Source: Xylogone sp. PMI_703 (taxonomy: Eukaryota; Ascomycota; Leotiomycetes). From it: 64,000 nt of DNA. Shown here in pieces: positions 22,692-34,218 of the stretch; position 1 is the stretch's first letter; each line of letters begins with the position of its first letter. The DNA is taken from contig JAJTUQ010000003.1 in NCBI GenBank assembly GCA_021399445.1, positions 4,898,001-4,962,000 on the forward strand, given 5' to 3'. The notes under the pieces are model-generated. The model was not told the origin of the DNA. It made no database searches and saw nothing but the letters and a program-made list of their open reading frames with translations. The translations under genes and the position numbers were made by a program.

Positions 22692-23453
22692 CCTGGGAAG
22701 GAGAAAGAAACAAATCAGAGTCTAAAAGAGGCTAGCTGTAGACCTACGTAACGTCCGGCTCGTAGATATGTAGGAGCACCAGAAGAGATCGGGATAAATA
22801 TACCGTAGTACGATGGGTGAAGAGCACGACGGGCACCCGAGAACCGTTGCTGCTCAGCTTTTCAGCCTCATCCGTCCCCTCGACAGGGAGATTCTGATTG
22901 CTTTGAGGCTGGGCACCACCATTCGACCCCCAAGGGGTTACTGTGAGTGGACTCTACCGCTGAATTGCATGGGAATAATTCCATCGTGCGCTGCTGCACG
23001 TCGCAGCGGCTGCTGACTGGCCAATGCTCGGCGGAGTCGCTGCCAACTCCACCCAACAAGGACGAACGTCGCGGGATTTGCATGCAGGTGTTCTCAGCGC
23101 CCTAGCCTTGCCCTGGGGTTGGCCGTTTTTGTCAAGAAGTAACACGGGTGGCATCCAAACATGGCTCCGTGTGTGGATTGTGAGACGTTGCCTGACCGTG
23201 ACCGTGAGAGTCGAGAGTACATACATGCCGTGCCGGGAGGCCGTGTGACTGCGGATCTATTCATGACGCGGCTGCGAAAGGGTACGCGCAGGATTCTCTT
23301 GGCTTAGTGGTGGGCTGGGGGGCTTTAATTTCCTTTTTCTTTCTCATTGGAAAAGTAGAGAGAGACCTGAAAGATACATGATTGCAGTTGGGAATCTTCC
23401 TCCTATACTCAGCCCAGCCCCATGTCACCACATCGTCCGCCGCTCCTGCCGTG
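22692..23453. other. Intergenic
   Basis: About 760 bp upstream of the broken regulator and downstream of the next minus-strand gene. Only short overlapping frames are present, with no recognisable coding signal. Confidence 0.4.
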
Positions 23454-24421
23454 TCATATTGCAGCTCCTCCATTGAGGGCGACGAGCCACTTTTTGGCGG
23501 CATCATTGGCGGCTGTACCGGCAACAAGCTGCGTGACAAGCTTGTTGATCATATCGGCCTCAGTGATAAGCCCCAGGCGGATGACATCTAGGGTTAGCTC
23601 GACTATGTTGTGCTGCTTCAGGGCGCGCTCCATGTGTTCTGTGCCAACGGGTCAGTCAAGTAGATAAGCCACAACGGCGAAGGAATCCCTATTGTCTCCC
23701 ATTAAACCTACTTCTAATGACAATATTGTCGCCCTTGGTAATCTTGATCTTGTATTCATCAGCTCGTTGGGAGCGTAGTCGGTTTTCAAGCTAACCGCGT
23801 GCCCCCAGCCTTCGACCTCGTAATAATTCCCGGCCTTGTTTCGGAAGTTGTAGTAATGCTGGTCTATTGAGTAAGAATGGAATCACTTTAGCCTGGATAC
23901 ACCATATACCAAATATCGAGCGCTCTTCTACAGTAACGATGATGCGAGTAATTCGTAGTTGAGGTTTAAAAAAAACGTACTTTTCTCTCCACCTTCTTTT
24001 CCTTCTTCATCCACAATAATATAGTCTTCGGGTTGGATCCCTCGGACCTGGTGCAATATTTGGGTAATAGACTGGTCTTCCTCTGCTGAAATGTTAGCCT
24101 ATATTCAGTCCAAGGGATCCTATTGAGGGAATGTGCAGAAGACCCGTGGAGCTTACTGTATATTATGATCCCTTTTTCGAAGCGTGCCTTACCCGAATAG
24201 CAGATGATGAAAAAGACATCACTATACCCAACCAGACGAATCTTCCCTTGCCATCGTTCGCCATTGATCATGAGATCCCAAGCATTGATATCACTTGCGT
24301 GGTAGGGCCTCGATCAGCCTTGGACTTGTTAGGACGGTCACCTTACGTACTGGTCACATTCTATACTCTTTGCTTGGACGGTTCGGTCGAAAACTTTTAG
24401 GATACGATGGTATGATGCCAT
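23454..24421 (-). CDS. Unknown protein, 5 exons, about 210 aa, one frameshift
   Basis: Exons: 24421-24351, 24308 (or 24293)-24193, 24085-23981, 23863-23712, 23638-23454. All four introns have good GT donors and AG acceptors, and their phases agree except within exon 4. There the reading passes from YEVEGWGHAVSLKTDYAPNE to DEYKIKITKGDNIVIR only by stepping back one base near 23762. Other recognisable stretches are MASYHRILKVFDRTVQAKS, DINAWDLMINGERWQGKIRL, QILHQVRGIQPEDYIIVDEE and a helical, Ala/Lys-rich C-terminus ending ALNGGAAI. There is no signal peptide or membrane span, so a soluble intracellular protein is likely. I do not recognise the family. The consistent splice structure argues for a real gene; the frameshift suggests recent loss or a base error. 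Confidence 0.55.
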
Positions 24422-25010
24422 GTCTAAGGAGTTGACTCGAAGATTTGGGCGAAAATTGAGATGTGAAATGAGATGCTAAGCGCACGCGTGAAGGAATGAA
24501 TCACAAAGGAAGGCTGTGCTTGATTGTCATAACTTTGTACCAGGACACCACCCACATAAACTGTCTTGTCGGTGCCTCCGCTCCCTTGAGCAGAACCGAT
24601 GTGGTTGGCTGGAAGTAGCATAACACCCTGTTTGGCTTATCACTCGTGAAAGAGACCCGGGATCTTCATGCAAACATTGATCACAACCACTCTCCTTGTC
24701 CATTGCGGGCCCGAGTGGTTATTGAGGCTGTGAGGATCAAAACTAAACACAATCAGGCAAGGGGTGTGGAGACTGGTCTGGTTTAACTCGTTTGCATTGA
24801 GTCTTAGCTACAGATAGCTGACTCTCTCCCAGGTAAACGGGCTGTGGTGTTGTGTGCCACAGCGCTTGGGTATAATTATCGGAGTGGGAGGCTTCACTCA
24901 CATATCTTGCTCTGGCCAAGACTATAGCTGAGGGCTTTTTACATAATAATCGCATTACTTTTCTCCCAAGAGTCTAGCTCACATACAAACCCAACCCATC
25001 AACCAGAATC
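24422..25010. other. Divergent intergenic region
   Basis: About 590 bp between the unknown minus-strand gene and the HET pseudogene. It would have held both promoters. No further feature is visible. Confidence 0.4.
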
Positions 25011-28000
25011 ATGGATTCAACAAAGCTTCTCAAGATGCCAAAGGCACCGAAGATGTCCAACATATCTCCCCAACTCAAAAACGCAGTCAGTTCGTTTGGT
25101 TCGCTTGAAAAATTCGTCTCTGAACCTGAAAAACGATTTGAAGGCAACCCAGAAAAGTTACGGGCTGCGCTGAACCTCATGTTAATTCCTAAATTTAAGC
25201 CAACCTTCGAGGCACCCCCTGAACGTATAGGATATAAATAGGGGGTTGCCCTTGGTTCTTCTAGCACGGTGGAGCCTTCGCGTCCCCCGTATCATGCATT
25301 TGACTTGGAAACGGGGAACTTTGTAGAGAGGCCCCAAATTGATACAGGTAGTGACGATGGGCAGTATTGTATTGTCTCACACTGCTGAAAGGGCAGTGAG
25401 ATCACCTACTCGGATATTTCCGAGGCACGAAAATGGGCTTTAGCAAACGCAAAGCTCGGATTAGCAACGGAAGTGATGAAGGGGAAAAAGAAAAAGATGG
25501 TAGCTGAGGACCAAGCTAAATTAAAACAGCTTTTTGGGGAATCAGATATGGCCATATGGTCAGTCTTGACAGCTGAGCAGGATGCTAAAGTGAAAGATGG
25601 GAATCGTGATGTGCAGTGCATTAAGGACTGGTGTATCCACCAACTAGAGGATCAAAAGGATTGAATTGAGGGGTTCCAGAAGAGAGAACTCCTTGAAGAA
25701 GCCGGCTTGAGCACTGGGGAAAATATTGTGGCGGATCTCATCCATATTCATGAATATGGTAAGTGGCTAGAAAGGGAATTCGATCTCCCCAAAAGTATTG
25801 ATCTTCTCAAAATCGATTCTACCAGAGACAGTTCAACACTATCTGATATCTGCAAGACGTTAGCAGACAAGCCCAAATATACTATTTGGGTTGAACAAGA
25901 ATTCACACTCGAAGATATTAGGAACATACTCACGGAAGATTATCAATACAGTATCTGGGTCCACAAAGAATTCACCCCTGCCAAAATTGGTGCCGAGAAA
26001 CCTGGCTACGATATTTTGGCACACCTGAAGCCTGTGCTCTCCGCGATTACAAATCAAATAACTCAGGATCCGGAGGCGGCACCTGGGTAGATAATGAGTT
26101 ATATATCGCTGATACCATCAGAATCCTGACCAACAATCTCGAGGAAAGGAGAGTTGGGGAAAAGTCCACGCCTTCCGAGCTGATCAGTAATGCCCGAGAC
26201 CAGAGCTGGATTTTGGAGCGCATCACCCTTTCTGAAATCCAGGAATTACTCATAAAACATCCGAAATAGAGGGTTTGGTTTGTCCAGGATCCCACACTCG
26301 ACATCATCGCGAAGAAACTTGTTGGTAATCCTGAGTGGCTTGGGCAAGCAAAGTCCAGACTCACTGGACTGAATGAGGCACTTCGCGAGCATGGGCAGTA
26401 CCAGGCATGGCAGAAGCAGAAGCTCTCTAAAATTGCTGAGCAGCTCGTGGATGATCAAAATTGGCTTGACCAGGAATCTAGACTGGTAAAAATTGTTAAG
26501 ACGTGCACGGAGCAAGTCGAATATGACAAGTGGTTAAGCAAGTTCAAGGTGTCGGATATCTTACAGGCTTCAGTAAGTATCAAAAAGTCCAAGAAGCCCC
26601 CACTATCCTTGAGGCAATTGAGGAGATACGCCGACGCCTAGAACAATGGAAATCGGCTATTAAGATTGAGGGGTCGATTGAATGTGCTAGGGAAATTTTC
26701 AAGAGGAATATCTTCTGCGGATGCCAGGGAAGGTGCAAGCACCGTCGCCGCTACATATGGCTCGATACATGTTGCATCGACAAGAGTAATAGCTCTGAAT
26801 ATGCTGAATCCATGTCATTAATGGGAGATTGGTATGCCAACGCCGCATTCTGTCTAGTATATCTAGACGCGAGGCTCAACGATGAGAAATGCCGGCATCA
26901 CGAGTTGCGACAATGCATTCATCCTCTTTGTAAGACATATATAGATAGGGAACGCGCAGCCCGGGAATGGACCAAAGAGTGGCGGCGGTTCCAGAACCCA
27001 CTTAGTGACGATACTGACGGTGATACTGATCAAGTAAATAATGGGACGGATAGCATCTCCAGCTTCGCTGGGATCGAGGGTAAGAGACCTCAGTGGTCGG
27101 AACGTGCCTGGACACTCCAGGAATTAGTCCTAAGCAAGATGACTTTCTACGCAAACTCGACATGGGAGAATCTAAGCCGACCGGTTGAGAATCTTGGTTC
27201 ATATTATCATCTCTGCCCATTCCTCGAATTGTATACCAAGGCACAGAAAGCACGAAACACTTCTATTCCTGAGCCAAACAAATTTTGGGTGTCAGAAACC
27301 AAGAATAATCCCCAAAAAGTTGAAGAATATATAAAAATACGAAAGCTAGAGGTAAAATAACCCCAAGTTGTATGGCATGGTAGTCCATTTATGCTATTTA
27401 TATAATTCTCATTAACATTATTCACAGGTCTGGAGCAGCAACCATGCTCATGTGAAGGCAGCATGGAATTTAATTATCGCCCTCGGAGATCTGAGATTCA
27501 AGCTTCCAAAGAACCTCAACAAAGACAATGCTGTCCTTAGCATTGAGAATGCTGTTGAGAATGCTGCCAAAGATGCACCTTACAATGGTACCTGTGAGCT
27601 CATCAAACTTTTTGAAAGTGATATTTGTGCATATACTAGCCTCCAGTCTCGTGATTATACTGGTTCCGATATGACAAAGGAAGAACGCACTCAGGTCTCG
27701 AGAAACGTGATTGATTTTCTGCTCAAATGTCTAGTCGCCGAGACAACAGAACTTGTTCGAGAAGATAGAAAGTACATTTCCAGATTCAGCTATGTGGATA
27801 GCCTCGATGGCTGGCAAGATGGAACTGTGAGACGCAAATTTCCGGCCGAGAAAATAATGAAACTAGCTCAGAGCCGTGAATCGACAGTTGAAGTGGATCG
27901 AGCATATTCATTGATGGGAATATGTGGAGTCCGTTTTCCAACCTTCAATGCTGAGGGCTTAGGCAAGGCTTTGACACGACTCTTTGATGAGATTATCATT

Positions 28001-29949
28001 TCATCCAACGATGTTTCTGTGTTTAACTGGAGTGGGTGTGACTATGGAAGTCATATTAGAGGACGATCGCTCTACCCTTCTGACCTAAAAGCATTCATAC
28101 CTCAACAACAGCAACTTAACGATGCAAATAAAACCCTAGCGAAAATAAACCAAGATCGTAGGAAGGAGCTAAAGATGACCTATGATAACCTCTTCGATAT
28201 TCTCTGTAAAACGATCAATGCGATGAAGAAGAAAAATTCAAAGGATGTTCCGATCGAATGGATACAGGGGATCATTGTCTTTTTACGGGTGGCTCCTATG
28301 ACAGTAATCCAGTCGCAGCTTTTAAAAATTGCTAAAATTCTCAAGTACGTCCAGGATCGCGGCTGGGACAATCTTTCTGCAGCCATAAAGCCAAAGAGCA
28401 GTCTAAAGCATGAAACGCCAATTGCCTCAAATACCGCCCCAGTAGTAACATCAAAATACATAAAAAAGAATGTCGAGGGAGTAAAGGCTCTAGGGTCAAA
28501 ATTTGGTAAAAAATTTCGATGCCCTCGGTTGGTATTACTTCACTACCCGCCAGTGGCCCGCCATCACCACAACCACCGCAGACCACGATCGAAGATACAG
28601 CGGACAAGAAAAGCCCATGGGATGTGCTTCGTTCAGCTGTCAAGGATTACATAGAGAACATCACTCCTAAGCACCACAAGAGAGAGGAAGACAGTGACAG
28701 TGGGGGGGAGAGTAGCGACGAGGAGGAAGAGGAAGAGGATGGAGTTGGGCACAACTCTGAGCAACAGTTACTTCAATTCCCACTTCCTGATGATATTGAG
28801 AACATGATAGTTGAGATTGGAGAGATAAAACGTAAAGACAAGCCTCCATCCTGGACTGACGGCGGAAGTATGATTTCGCCTAATCCTATTATCATCAATA
28901 ATTCAGGTATTGAAGGCGTCTTCGACATCCAGCGTATTATTGTCCAAATGGAGGATGCCGAAATGCAGCGCCTCCGCCGCCAGATCCGATTAGCAGCCAG
29001 CCCGTATCAGAAGATATCTGGGAACTGCATCATTAGCACCGGATTTGCAATGATCAAGATCCAGTTCCAGTGCGAGGCTCATATACTAGAAAAGCAACTT
29101 GGTGTAGTAGAGATGGTGGCTAATAAGATCCTCAAGGAGCGTAAGGGGGAACGGGATGATACTGATGGTGAGACTAAGGATGCTGCTGGAGAGTCAAATA
29201 CAGGGGAAGGGGATTGAGAGACCGAGCAAGAGGAAGGGAAGAAAAAAGAAGATAATTCGAACATCTCCATCCTGAGTAGCATTCGACGCCAAACTGTAGC
29301 AGAAAAGAAGGCTAGTCAAATGATTAAGTTCATCGAGGAGCCCCTACTTGACGCCATAGCGGGTGAGTGGGTTTTGGCACGGTTTTCAGGAGCTGAAGGG
29401 GCCAAGTGGTTCTTATGTCAACTAGAGCTGGGCTCGACGCATGCCCTTTATTGCTACCGCATCCCTTCCAGTGAGATCAACTTTGATGAACTGGCAATTC
29501 CTGAATCCACATTGGACACGATATGGCGCACATACATAAAGCGCAAGAAGCAGAAGTTGTGCGATCTCCTTGAAAGGTATACCGACAGTAAGGACTTTGT
29601 CAGTGACGCTGCTGCTACTAAGAACGAGGCTTTCAAGTCCGGAACACAAATAATACAACAAATGACCTCTAAGAAAGGGGAGGCTGAGACCGATAGTGGT
29701 AAGGAGATTGATGTGCGGCAGCTGTTGGATACCAGCATTGACATCTCGTTGGCTCTAAGTGATTCTATCGCTTCAGCAGCATTGAGCAAGATTCTGGAAT
29801 ACCATGCTGATAAGCTTGAAGAGAAATTAAGCGTGGAAATACTCAAGCAGACCCCCAATGCCCTTCGTTCAGCTGTGCAGAGCTTGGATGAAAGCGGAGA
29901 TTGGCTTCCCGCGAAATTTCATTCTGCTGAAACAACTCACATGTTTTAA
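25011..29949 (+). pseudogene. HET-domain protein with tandem Trp-repeat insertion, heavily disabled
   Basis: One long gene can be followed through frames 0 (25011 to about 26070), 2 (to about 26572), 1 (to 27355), an intron ending CACAG at 27427, then 2 (to about 28510) and 1 (to 29949). HET-family blocks are clear: QYCIVSHC-stop-KGSEITYSDI (motif 1, its Trp codon now TGA at 25386), RRYIWLDTCCIDKSNSSEYA (motif 2), WSERAWTLQELVLSK (motif 3) and VDRAYSLMGICGVRFP. HET proteins trigger incompatibility-associated cell death in fungi. In-frame stops: 25239, 25386, 25662, 26267, 29215. Frameshifts lie near 26075 and at an A6 run near 28510. A GTAAGT...TTGAG intron at 26573-26622 may join frames 2 and 1 legitimately. 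Between HET motifs 1 and 2 lies an exceptionally long insertion of helical repeats. The C-terminus has an acidic tract and coiled segments. Confidence 0.85.
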
Positions 29950-30152
29950 TCCGATTGACACTGCAGCGTATTTAGAGAAATTACAGTATGGCTCAATATA
30001 ACTTCCTCGTTAAGTCCGAAAAGATGCCACTGTTGAGACAAAAAACATCGTGCTAAATATAGGGGATACTTTTACGAATATGGGCGACAAAGCAGCCACA
30101 GGACGATGACCACCAGCTGCTGCCGCTGCGGCCACCACGACTTCCTCCTCTT

Positions 30153-31036
30153 TTGACCACCATGGCCAACAGAATTTTGAGGCCGAGTCTACCTCCAGCA
30201 TTAACATTTGCATCATTGCAGGCGGATAACATCAGCATTCCAGATAGGTTGGCTGCAACCGATGATGTGGAATCAACAACAGTATTGGCTACAGATGCTG
30301 CGGGTGCTGCCGAAGAGGCGGCAGAATGGCGCCATTCGATGGACCGCCATCTGGACACTAGGAGCGGGAATTCCGCCGGGTGCAACCATCCAGCAATATC
30401 ACTTTGTACGTTACAGCCCACCACCAACAACGCCCAAAGGATACTACAGCCATCAGACCGCGCTTCACATTGCTGCGAGTCAGGGCGATAGTTGTAATAT
30501 GGTGAAGCTGCTACTGGACCGCGGCGCAGATGCCGGACCATTGGACAAGGACGGCCGGATGCCCCTGCATCATGCTGTCATTGTCGTAGCGCAGGCCGCA
30601 GGCCGCTACAATAACGGCAGTCGCAGGAGCACTTACAGTGATAACGACAGTAACAGCGGTAGTGGCGAAACCAAAGAAGCAGAAAAGACGCTCCGACTGC
30701 TGCTTCAAGCACAAGGTGCAGGAGCTGACCCCCGCGCTCTGGATCACTCCGGCCGCTCAGTACTGTTTACGGCCGTGGCCGCTGGCAGCGAGGCAGCTGT
30801 GGAGATAGTCCTAGGTGCCATAGGCTGTGAAAGCCTTGCAGACTCCAGCTCCAGCTCCAGCTCCAGTTCTGGGTCCACATGGTCTGCATCCAGTATTAGC
30901 CGCCGAGGTATTCAGGTTGCCCAACGAGCCTGATGCACAGGGTACCCTGCCTCTGCATCTGGCTGTGGCTGTGGCATCTGGATCGGAATCTATGGTGACA
31001 TTATTGTTGTCCAGCGGAGCGGATATAAACGGGTGA
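30153..31036 (+). pseudogene. Ankyrin-repeat protein fragment, broken
   Basis: Clear ankyrin repeats occur in frame 1: TALHIAASQGDSCNMVKLLL followed by DRGADAGPLDKDGRMPLHHA, then ADPRALDHSGRSVLFTAVAA. After a (CCAGCT)n tract at about 30843-30870 the next repeat, DAQGTLPLHLAVAVASGSE ending LLLSSGADING-stop, is in frame 2. A protein-like N-terminal stretch (MANRILRPSLPPALTFASLQ) is in frame 0 from 30153. No convincing introns connect the three frames. It probably is the remnant of a larger ankyrin protein; such repeats bind partner proteins. The short microsatellite is a likely site of slippage. It follows the HET pseudogene by 200 bp on the same strand and could once have been part of the same allorecognition locus. 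Confidence 0.6.
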
Positions 31037-32409
31037 CATGGGTGTAGTATAGAGTGCAGCAAGAAAGGTCAATAAGGTGGCAGTTGCATGTTCGGCCCAA
31101 ATGTGGATATAGATATGTACATGTATCTTTTTAAGGCCCAGTGGCTTCAAAGGGCTTTTTTAATGTTGTTGCATTAACCATCAAGCTTAAAAATAGAATA
31201 CTGAAATAAGCTTCTCGGGGCCTAAGTGTAAATACAGTAAGTGCAATGTATTTAGCTCAAACCAATAATAATTGGTGGATCGGAGTCCGAAAAGGTTGTC
31301 AAGAAACAAGAGTGGAGCTGTAGGAGGGAGTATCCCTTTGGCCAGTGGAAATGGCTCACAGTTTACGCAAGTTTATACAAGTTATACTTTTGTAATAGAA
31401 TTCCTTTGATATTATTAGTGAGATTAATTATACAGGCTCACTCATTGCACAGAATTTTTAATTTATCAAGCTCACTTTACAGTCAGATTAGGGCATTGTC
31501 GGCCACTTAAATGCCGGCAGTAAACCTATTGCACTGCACAAGTGTGAGTCACTTCCACCGGCGAAGGGGATAGTTACTCCGGCTCGAAATTTGACATTAG
31601 GACGCACACTTATCAAGGGGATGTATCCACTTGGATGCGTTCGATTGGGCTAAATTGATCTTATAGTATAATAATAGTAAAGTGTAAGAATCTCACTGTA
31701 TGGGCTGCACTGTATCTCTAACGCCTTACGGCCGTTAACTTCGTTTAGCATGGTCACAGCTCCATGGCCTTGTAAGAGAAGTCCTGTAGGGCTTATAACC
31801 TATAGAGCTTACACTATACAATATTTTTATTGGGATAAGATTAAATTGGTTATTGGGTAAATAATGAAGTAAAACGAGAATAGCTAGTTGCATAACTGAA
31901 CCTCTTTCCACGGTGATAATCTGTATATGATCGCAAGCTGCACTTGTGCTGGAAAACGCTCTGGCGCCAAATTGATCTTGACAAGTGGAAATAAGAACAT
32001 GTCCAGGTAGATATAAACATCCCTTTATCAATACGTATAACTCTACTTGACCGCTGTTCAGTTGTTTCTATTTAATAGCTCATTAGTTCAGTTCTCACAG
32101 TTAATTAACCAGTTCTATGATCTTACATTGTTATTTGCTATAACATTTCCAACAGGTTATCAGCCTAGAGACATTGCCCTGCTATGTCTTTTGAATTCAG
32201 TTGTGTATACAACACATTGTAGCTTCTTGAAGTCATAGGTAGGGCATTCATGGGCCTTGGTTTGGGATTGGGGAACCCAGGATCAACAAGCTCACCAATA
32301 CCAATTACTAGTCATGGATTGTACAGCTAGAAATTTTTACTTGATGTATGGATCTATAGGATGTGGTTTCATGGTGGTTTCATGTCTAGGAGCTATCGAA
32401 GGTTATAGA

Positions 32410-32457
32410 TGTTCTAGCCCATACATCAATCGTACAATTGGTGTATCGGATAGAACA
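32410..32457. repeat. 48-bp inverted repeat sharing the MITE end motif
   Basis: Arms of 21 nt (32410-32430 and 32437-32457) pair at 18 of 21 positions around a CGTACA loop. The left arm begins TGTTCTAGCCCATAC, almost the same as the left terminus of the candidate MITE at 7158. It looks like a collapsed or solo end pair of the same element family. Confidence 0.6.
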
Positions 32458-34130
32458 CAGATAGCTCCAAGTCAGAAAGGCCTATCGAAGGGGCTACCTA
32501 AGGGAATACACAAGATGAAGCTTCCCAAAATGCTGTTCAAGGTGGTGGTGGCTCAAAGGTGGCATCGACCAATAGAAATTTCAAAAGGCATGCCTGAGCG
32601 AGGGCGATGGTCACTGTTTTTTTGTAGTTGTAATGTATTGGCTTAGATTATATAGAAAGAGATAACAAAAGACCAATGCGAGGCTTTGAAGGTTATAAGG
32701 GTGTCTAAAGGATAAAGTAGTTAAGAACGGAGATGTAAACCTTTATGGCATATAAATCTTTTTAGAATGATCTTCTGGCTTTGGTTTTGACAATTAGCAC
32801 TGAAGTTGATGCTCTCCAGTCAAAATTCAGAGAGATAAAGTCTATGGAGCTGCTTGTAGATCAAGTGGTCTTAACGGTTTATCCTTTAACAAACTTTAGT
32901 TTTTAAGGCCACAAATTGTTCATACTAAATTGCACAATTATGGCCTTAAAATAGTCCTTAATGACTGTTTTAACTCAGATCAGATTCTATGGTCTGTAGT
33001 CTCACAGTCCAGTCTTAGAAAACAGTCCCCAAAAGCCCCTACGGTCTGGACCAGACCAGACCTGTTGGCCAGTCTACTCACCGTTACTTCACACAATGGA
33101 TATCCTGAGCCGAAAATATTATGCTCGAAGAAAAGCACGATTGATTTTATTAATACAAATTATGGCCCGACTTCACAGTTCTATCCTTCATATGTTCAGT
33201 TGTCAGAAATTGTCGTTCCAAAACTCGTAATAAACGGACGGCGGTATCTAGCTTTTACTTCTATAATCACAAACATTTACGGTCAGTAGGCAAGTCCATA
33301 TTGAGGGTGGCTAATGGCAGCAGTGTGAGAATCCATGCTCACTACAGTATGTATGGAGCGGCCTTCGAAGTTTTCGTGAGACATAAAGTTAGTAAAAGGC
33401 TTGGAGTATAATGCCAGAAATGTTTCCTGCTATGCCTAATCAACCTAAGATTTATTCACAGTCTAAAGTCACGCGTGCACGATGTACGTAAAGGAACATT
33501 GGCCATCATTGAGCAACTCGATGGTATTCTCGAATTACAGGTATCTGCTGGGCTATATGACGTTTCTAGGTGGGGTTCTGATTCGTGCTCTAAAGTGGGA
33601 GCCGGGTGCTCCGGAGGGTATTTGGCCGAACGAAAAACGAATATTAACAGCTCTTAAGAATGATCTGCGAGAGTCTGCGATTGGTGAAAAATCTTATTAT
33701 GACATGCCTTAACAGATATACCCTCGCGCCATATAGAATTGTGGGAAACACTCTTGCAAGATGGCAGAAGGCAAAGATGGACCCTTATGTCAAGTAACGG
33801 CGCAGGTCCTATCATTCGAGTCAAGCAGAGTCTTATTTATACCACCGTGATTCACTAGACTTGTCACCTCGATTATTTCGTTTAGCTATGTTGATATCTA
33901 CGGATTTAAGAATCACAGTCAAGTCATGGATCAGTATTGAATACTTGTAACACTGCTGCGCCTCCGGGAAAGCTACTCCTCCTAGGCAGGCACCCGATGC
34001 AACATGTTTTCGTACTTGTCGATACATCCCAATTGTGGTATGAAGGAGATGCTCGACAGGAACAATTGACTTCCCATAAATGAGTGACCCTGTTGCGGTG
34101 CGGGGTAAGGTCCGGCGATCTTCTGAAGAT

Positions 34131-34139
34131 CTATATAAT
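34131..34139 (+). promoter_or_regulatory. TATA-like element of the alpha-glucosidase
   Basis: CTATATAAT lies about 80 bp before the start codon at 34219, a usual distance for a fungal core promoter. Confidence 0.45.
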
Positions 34140-34218
34140 GTCAGGACAATGGTAGGCAAAAAGTATCACTTTCTACGCATTCCAGTCAGTATCTCATCTG
34201 CCTGGGTAATCCTTCACA

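Larger units (their letters stand above)
31037..34218. other. AT-rich, gene-poor region
   Basis: 3.2 kb with frequent stops in all frames. Small frames at 32257-32646 and 32930-33289 have no recognisable domain. It includes the inverted repeat at 32410-32457. The right end carries the alpha-glucosidase promoter. Confidence 0.55.
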
